A stretch of DNA of 64,000 nt, taken from Sindora glabra (Eukaryota > Streptophyta > Magnoliopsida > Fabales > Fabaceae). The notes beneath the pieces were generated by a model, which saw only the letters and a program-made list of their open reading frames with translations, had not been told where the DNA came from and made no database searches. How positions within the stretch are numbered: the stretch's first letter is position 1; each line of letters begins with the position of its first letter. Positions 57,003-64,000 of this stretch are shown piece after piece. Both the position numbers and the translations under genes were made by a program. Location of the stretch: positions 43,615,511-43,679,510 of the forward strand of contig CM035235.1 in NCBI GenBank assembly GCA_020226215.1, written 5' to 3'.

Positions 57003-57905
57003 TACTTTTTGTAAAAGACAACATTATATATCAGTAGAAGTTAACTAAACTATAAATTTTTATTTTTGTATCTTTGAATAGAGAAATATGTATTTTAGAT
57101 TATTGACAATATAACAATTGATCTTAACCCAAGAGTTCTATAATTAATATATATTTTATTATTACATAGCATTTGATGGCTTAAATACGACTTATATTTG
57201 ATTGAATTTTAACCAAACAATATATTTACGTATGCTATTTTGGTTCGGAAATCGTATGATGTTATAATAATCATTGATTTTAAAAATCAACTATATGCTA
57301 AGGAAAGTGACAACTCCATATTAATCCATTTAATAATTGTAATATCGAGACATAATTTTTCTATTTCTTCCTAAATTTCAAATTAAATATAAAAATAATA
57401 TGTTATCCTCTTTATTGCTTCCGTATGAATGCATCTTAATTTAATACCATTGATTGGAAAATTAGTTGGAACAATCGGGTAATAGAAATCACTGATTTGA
57501 ATGACCATTCTAAAACTATTCTTCACACTTTTTCACCCAAAAGATAATTGGGATAGATCATCTTTCATTATTGTAAATCATTAAAGTAATGAAACAATAC
57601 CTTCTTAAGCCTAATCTTATGTCTTAAAGTTTAATTTATTCCAATATCTTAAAATTTGTCCGGCGTGTCAAATACATAAAGTAAAGATATTTATAACGAA
57701 TAATATAATTTTTTTAAAAAATTACAAATTTAAAAAAATGACTGTTGGAAATTGCAACTAACTGTTATTTATATTCAAATGGAGATGCCCATATCATATA
57801 AGCATCTAGTCTATTCAATTAAGACGAAATGTTCGTAAAATTATTATTGGCTTCAACAAAGTGATTACATAACTTTTCATTGACTTCATCAAATATTACT
57901 AAATG
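55318..57905. repeat. Sub-unit U in block III, first copy
   Basis: It aligns with 10285-12745 and continues for about 195 bases beyond the point where that copy stops, matching 16290-16470 instead. It includes the open frame 55821-55988, the counterpart of 10791-10958. Confidence 0.7.
56963..56998. repeat. (AT)n microsatellite
   Basis: About 18 AT dinucleotides. The equivalent site in block I (around 11905) has only a short ATATATAT, so the run expanded after duplication. Confidence 0.9.
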
Positions 57906-60900
57906 TATTATTTTTTTAAGTTCAATAACCTAATTTGTTAGAAAATCAGCTATCATTGGCAAGAAAAGTGACTGTTTTTGAGATAATCTTTTTTCAAAAT
58001 ATAAAATAAATAAATAAACTAAAAATCCTATCCCGAAAATGAAAATTTAATAGGAAAAGCTTTCAAACATTATGAACTTGAACTCTCTATAAAAATTATA
58101 ATTTTATAAGTTAATTAATAAATTACCTTTTAAAATAAATGTAGAGAGAAAAAATTGAAATAGTTTCTAAACAGAAATATTTCGCATTCATTCGTTTTAA
58201 GGTTAGTTGAAAATTTGAAAAGTGATCAATTTAGATAAAAAATTGTTAGCTTTTGTTTATGATTGATTGTTTATAGAGGTAAGTAATTTGTTATTTACTT
58301 TAAATCACAACCGATTGAAATAAAGTTGACTTCTTTAAACTTCCAATATAAGGTGAGTTTAACTAGATCTCTTCCTATCTTTAGAGATAAAAACTCATTC
58401 TCTCCCAATCTTGTGGTGGTGATAGTACGTTCATTACATAAATATAATTATGTCAAGTGAGGAATGAGAATTGATGCTGATAGGTTAAATTATTTAAAAT
58501 GGCATATTAATTGTACAAATGATATGCTTGTAATATAATAGTGTACTGTAAAATAAAAATGAGGTTGAAAAGCATAAATCAGAACCAAATTAAACAATTT
58601 TAAATCACTTAAAATTCAATTTTTTTATTAAAAGCAGTTTGGAAACATCATTTGATCAGTTTTTAATAATATATTAAATTATAATTTTATTAAAGAGAAC
58701 TGACCATAATTAGATCTGAAATTGACTGATCTATTTCCCACTCCTAGAACCATTTATCATTAGAATCATGGTTTCAATTGTAGTAGATACACTTTCAGGG
58801 TTTCGTGTTATTTCGTATCTTCTGGTCTTGGGTATAGTGAGATTGAAAAAATTTAATAAAATATTCAACATAATTATTTTAAAATTTATCGCATGTTTTT
58901 ATTAGATTTAAAAAATTAATTTTCTACTATATCTCGTTGTGAATAAGAAACTATGCCTATACGTGACCATATTTTTCGAAGAATAAATACATAAAAAAAT
59001 CACGAACAATAACTTACTTCTAAGTGTATGAGTCATGTTCTAATCATGACTATATTCACCCAAAGTATACTATGGTTATATTGGTGCCGATATATGTTAG
59101 TAGATAAACAGAAAATAATGACTGATCAAATTATGAAATATATATACTATTTTTCACATTCCACGCACTTCCTTTTGTTGCGGTTACAGGATTAGGGAAC
59201 ATTAGGAAACATCTAGAAGAAAGTTATGAGAAACAAGGTCTTTGTAAGATGTATTGAGATGGGATATTGTAGAAATATGTGTGCATTATTATTGTTATTA
59301 TTTTGCATGCGCCGCATATTTTAGCATTCTAATTTCCTTGTTAAAATGTGCATATTTAAAAAAAATGAACATTTTTAAAAAAATGAGATATTGTAGAAAT
59401 ATCTGTGCATTATTAATATATTGTCTGTAGGTGAATAAACTATAAGAATGAAACGAATATTACTTCTTTTTTTTTAACTCATACATTTAAAAAAATGTCT
59501 AACTCATCAAAATATTAGCACTTAGACATTTTAAGTATGCAGATGGATGGGTTGATAAAGTTTAGCCAAATATATATCCAAGCCAATTCATATCCTAATT
59601 TACTCGTAATGTTAGACAACTAATGTTGTTCATATTTTTTTAATTGAAATTCATCTACATAAATACAATAAACACTTCTACACGAAAACAAATTATGATA
59701 TGTATGTTTTCTTTTTCTTTTCTTTTGGATTCATTATTTTAAGTTGGATTAATAGCGTAAACAAATATGGTTGGATTATAGTTCTCCTAATTATGATCTT
59801 AATGTAATACAGTTGAGATCTTGTCATCCCACTATTAACAAAATATGTAATCCAATCAGTTAAATATCCATTAATAATAACAATTTGTTTTACCAATACC
59901 AAAACATGCATCAAACAATTATCCTCATCTTTCAATAATATGCAGGTTTTGAAATTTAATTCACCCTAATATCTTACAAATTATAAATGAAAATGAAATA
60001 ACATTAATTTTGATATTAAAATGGTCCATGAAATCGAGGTTCACGACTAATCTGATAAATTAAAATGTAAACCTCTCACAATTAATGCCGCTTTCATGAT
60101 TCTGATTATTTGACTCTGTCATGTGTACAATTGGAGGTGAAAATAAGTCAACCTAGGCTGGACCTCAGCATAAATAGGCTAAACTTATTTCAAAATTTAT
60201 ATTTTATAGTTTGAGTTTAGCTTGTCACTTATTTATAGGCCAAAATTTTTGTCTCATCCAACTTATTTTTAAATTTTAAGTACAGTCTAAGTTGTTAGCA
60301 TATTTAGGTTTAACTTTTAGAATCTAAATAAGATATTAATGGACTTATAAACTAAGGCATATATGTCATAAATGAGCCTCTTAGGAAAAATAGAATAATA
60401 ATTTTGTTGAATTTGTTTCTACTTTTATAAAATTCTTAATAATAAAACATAAACTATAATCATATTTAACAAAATTGTAAAAAGTTACTCGAAAATATTA
60501 TCATCACAGTGTAAAATTATGAAAATTTGCTTATGTAGTATAGTGCACAACCACAATATCACAATTATGGACCTCAATTTAAATCCCTCAGACCAAAATT
60601 TTGTCCCAAAACAGAAGAATTTCATGGCACATTTTTCAATCTCCATTGCGATTTCGTATTTTTTTAAACATATATTTCTAATCTTAGATTTAACCCATCT
60701 TGTTTTCTACAAAATTTATACAGAATGGAAAAATAGTTACTCAAAGAAATTACCATTAACAAAAAATAATGTCATTTTCAAACTAATTAACCTAAAATAG
60801 AATAACAACATATAAATTGTCAAACTTAATATTAAGTTTAGATTCAAATAATATTAAAAATAGAGACAAATAATGACTAATAATTCCAACTGTGCTCGTC

Positions 60901-61039
60901 ATTTGCTCCCTCCTCGTCAGTCGTTACTAGTAGTATCTTATATACAAGGTCTATTTCTTCATTGTCGTGATTGATTGTTTGCATTTTCATTTAATCGTGC
61001 ATTATGTACAAGAACTTACCATAGTTATCAAGTCCTATG
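57906..61039. other. AT-rich DNA between the two U copies of block III
   Basis: This is part of a stretch of about 4.2 kb (57906-62139) missing at the equivalent place in block I, where the U copies abut. Apart from a MITE fragment near 60511, I recognise no gene or element. Frames at 59693-59935 and 60519-60800 have no protein-like motif. Confidence 0.45.
60511..60588. mobile_element. Fragment of the MULE-type MITE family (copy E)
   Basis: GTAAAATTATGAAAATTTGC and ...CAATTTAAATCCC correspond to the middle and right terminus of copies A and B. The left half is not recognisable and no target copy was found, so this may be a deleted copy. Confidence 0.4.
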
Positions 61040-61261
61040 TACAAGTGGTACGAATGATTGGGAGATCAATTTTCTTAAATATGGTCTTGAGTTCAAATCT
61101 TATAAATTGAGAAAATTATCATTATGAAAGTTTTACCACCCCAATTTAATTCTGGATTAATCGAGAGCTCAATGTTACCTCCTAGATACAATGTGGTTTA
61201 GATACACACACAAAAGGAGCTCCCAAATACAGGGTGATTTAAACAAAAAAAGAAAAAAAAA
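61040..61261 (+). mobile_element. Probable tRNA-derived SINE with a doubled tail
   Basis: GAGTTCAAATCT at 61089-61100 fits a pol III B box and GGTACGAATGATTGGG about 45 bases upstream a weak A box. Downstream, TTAATCGAGAGCTCAATGTT, then CTCCTAGATAC, GTGGTTTAGATACACAC, resembles the 3' body of plant SINEs. The end is repeated: CTCCCAAATACAGGGTGATTT followed by an A-rich tail at 61243-61260. No target duplication was established. Confidence 0.45.
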
Positions 61262-62139
61262 GTCTCATGGATAAAGATAACACTTATCGCTAAGGCTATT
61301 GATACTACATCAAATAGCAAAAATCTTGGTGTGGTGGAGAATTAGATAAAAGAAGACTCATCAAGAGACACTCCTAATAATCCAAACTTATATAATATTT
61401 TTCTTTATTTTAAACTCTTTCCACCAATAATATGCAAAAGTTAAGTATATTCATCCAATACAATAATAGAAAACTTTCTATATTTGTTTTGGTAGGAAAA
61501 GTGTTGCTCTAAAAAGAGATTCAATAGATTTATGGCGTTCGATGTTTGCTAAAATTTTGGTGAAAAAAAATGTGATAAAGATGTTGCACAAATTTTACCT
61601 TTTAAACTTTTAATATTATTATGAAAAACATATTATACATTTCATAATTCTTTTAAATAAAATGCAATTGTATATAAACTTTATACATTATTAGTATTTT
61701 TTTTAAAAAAATATTAATGGTTAGACTATTGAGCAGCATATATGCAAATATCAAATTTAACCATGGATACAGTAGAAAGTTAGAAAATCTTTAAGAGACA
61801 TCAAATATCATTTAAGACAAAAGCTTTTAGCACACATTATTAGTATTTAGTACGTAAAAAGTCATAAGTTTATTGTATAGAGTTCTAACACATATATTTA
61901 TAAAAATTATGTATTTATATAAAAAAATTATAACATTTCATGAAAAGCTTGTGAAAATATAAAATATATAAAAAATTATAATTTTCATATAATTTTATAT
62001 TTTAGTCTTCTCTATTAATAGTCGTAGATGCAGTTCATTTTTCTTACACTCATTTAAAATAAATACTCCCATTTTAAGATATATGTCTATAATTTATAAA
62101 ATAAATGAGTAAAATAATTTTTTACACCTAAAAAATATA
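61262..62139. other. AT-rich intergenic DNA
   Basis: No frame, repeat boundary or RNA gene was found here before the second U copy of block III begins near 62140. Confidence 0.5.
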
Positions 62140-64000
62140 TAACAATGTTTCATCACCATTATATTTCTTTTGACCCGCAATTATTTTCATGACTTTTCAA
62201 TTATTGGCCATCAAAATCATCTAGTAAATTAATTATAATAAAATATACCAAAGATGTTGAAAGGAGTAAAAAAAGGGGAATACCAAATCTATAATTAGTT
62301 TGGCATATCAGACATTTTTTTTTTATCAAATTTAACTATTGATATTCTCCAATATCTCATTGTGTCTAATTTTTTAAATCTTTCTTGATAGTTATAATTA
62401 ATTTGTCCGCAAACAAAAACCCATAAAATAAGAATGGCTCGCTCATACTTGTCAAAAGCAACTAAGGTACTCATAAGTTGTTAAATTAGAAAAAATTTAA
62501 AAAAAAGTGAAAAGATAAGTGAGTTTCTGTAACTTTTAAATATGATAACCATGAATATTCACACAAAAAGCGTATGAATTATTTGGTATATACTAAACTA
62601 CGTACATGACTACATAAAGTAAAAAATTAACATGAATTATCATATTATATAAAATAGTCAATTTTGATTTACTTACAAATAGAATATTACATGAATTACA
62701 CAAGTATTTTCCCAAATTACAAATTTCGTTATGTTTCTTCATGCTTTATTGGTGTGTTGTACAAGAATAGATAAGCAAAAAGCAACACAGGTAGAGAAAT
62801 CTTTTGACGGATGCTTGGCATTTGCATAAAATTCTGATGAGAGCGATTTATTTGCGCTATATGAAATTTTCTAGCGTTAAATTACATAATTTCAAATTTT
62901 GTGGTGTTATTTACGCATTACATAAAATATGAGAAAGTTATATGTATTTTAACATAAAATAAAAAAAGGATATTTTTACTTTTGGAGATTTGTAAATATG
63001 TTGCATTTGATACAGCACATATTAGGGATTGGTTGACATGGCTCCATACAAGTTCATATCATGATTATGGAATTCCTCGGTTATGTCTGATTTTTCACCT
63101 CATATTCCATGCCTATGTGTTATTTGAGATCCAGTATTTTACATGATATATGGTAGAAATAACCGAATTTATCATTTTCTTTAATAATAGGAGGATGTAA
63201 ACCACAGGCATCCATATCAAATCTTGGGATCAAACTTAAAATATGAAAGATAATAAAGTCCTCATATAACATTATATGCCATTTAAGTTAAATATCATTT
63301 TTTTAATAAATCATATATGTCATTTCATTCGACAATTCTATAATCTTATTTACAAGTTATCACTTATAATTTTAAATGTGAAAAATAGGTTACATATAAT
63401 CTGCACTATTACATTAAGTTTTCAATCAAATCAATAGAATTAGCCCCGGACAAGTGTCAAATTATTAGCTTCAACCTGATCTGAATTCACTCCAATTTAC
63501 ATGTAATTTAGGGACCTAAAAATATTTTCATCTTTTTTCATATATAATCATTTTTTTAAAAGAGAAATTTATTAGAAGCATACGTATCAACATTATCTGT
63601 TATTTTTCTGTATACAATGAAAGAAAACCACTTTAAATCAAAATTTTCTTCAAACATAAGTCACAAAGAATAAGGAAAGAGTAAAACAAATTGTGGGAGT
63701 TTTTATATGCTTAATTTTTATACATTTTTTATAACACTTCTTTTTATGTTGTGAACTTCACTTAACTATGGATTTAAATTGTGAACAATCCATAAAGAAT
63801 ATTATACTGAGTGATAGAAATCGGTTAATTTTGCATGTTTCTTCTAAAAAAAAAGTTGTTTTCCATGTTACAATTTGGTTACTTAAAAATTCTAAATGTA
63901 CGTAAATAAACATGAAAAATTAAATTCTAATACTTCTACAATATTAATTGGGGTGCATTAGTGGTAAAAACCTTTTAATAATGCCAAGTCTTCCAACTGA
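62140..64000. repeat. Sub-unit U in block III, second copy (runs off the window)
   Basis: It aligns base by base over long stretches with 12756-14500. Shared landmarks are ACCAAATCTATAATTAG, CATAAAATAAGAATGG, CAGCACATATTAGGGATT and GGAATTCCTCGGTTATGTCTG. It contains the frameshifted counterpart of the exon-like frame and keeps the TTGCATTTGATACAGCACAT region found only in second-type copies. The rest lies beyond the window. Confidence 0.8.

Larger units (their letters stand above)
47215..57905. repeat. Segmental duplication block III
   Basis: From 47617 to 47987 it matches 29755-30093. The LINE matches LINE II. From 52800 to 55741 it matches 43923-46742, and from 55318 to 57905 it carries a fuller sub-unit U (compare 10285-12745). 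The start, 47215-47420, weakly resembles 9105-9300, as if another unit once lay to the left. Private insertions are the MITE and hairpin in the LINE and the MITE at 53643. Confidence 0.8.

Noticed and set aside
61040..61110. Possible tRNA gene from A- and B-box-like sequence
   Set aside because: No cloverleaf can be drawn with acceptor and anticodon stems; the downstream body and A-rich tail fit a SINE better.

Overview
This window looks like nuclear DNA from a flowering plant, probably a eudicot, in a gene-poor, repeat-rich region. The reasons are the very high A+T content, plant-type Ty1/copia and Ty3/gypsy LTR retrotransposons primed by initiator tRNA-Met, plant L1-type LINEs with an RNase H domain, a CACTA-type element and small MULE-type MITEs. 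I found no intact host gene, no tRNA or rRNA gene and no CRISPR array. Every recognisable coding segment is a broken transposable-element gene, apart from one unidentified coding-like fossil near 5.5-5.7 kb. The species cannot be named from the sequence.

Layout. From 0.8 to 8.2 kb lies a decayed plus-strand LTR element: a 5' LTR at 794-1582, a primer-site-like stretch, and a polypurine tract at 8108-8122 leading into a 3' LTR stub. Inside it are a minus-strand gypsy pol scrap and a 165-bp MITE. From 8.2 to 16.5 kb is duplication block I. It starts with a scrap of LINE reverse transcriptase and continues with two diverged tandem units; a 163-bp palindromic MITE sits near 15.7 kb. A CACTA-like element occupies 17.5-23.2 kb. 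From 24 to 29.6 kb the sequence is AT-rich, with weak inverted arms and a degenerate tandem array.

Block II (29.76-46.74 kb) and block III (from about 47.2 kb to at least 57.9 kb, resuming at 62.1 kb to the window edge) are paralogous copies in tandem. Both carry the same 5'-truncated minus-strand LINE with the same 14-bp target duplication. In block II the LINE was later split by a copia element (38688-43479, TSD GATTA), a gag-only gypsy element (32849-38474) and a 965-bp MULE-like insert (31287-32251). A 1663-bp solo LTR (35627-37289, perfect TSD GCTAC) then landed inside the gypsy gag. In block III the LINE was split by a MITE, and that MITE by a 2.15-kb near-palindrome (49281-51434).

The insertions give a relative history: tandem duplication of the unit, LINE insertion, block duplication, independent insertions into each LINE copy, then nested insertions. 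Removing the insertions leaves about 2.45 kb of LINE in block II and 2.47 kb in block III, which supports the boundaries. The protein fragments do not work together as a system; the interest of the window is its nested architecture, the long hairpin and the duplicated unit of unknown origin.
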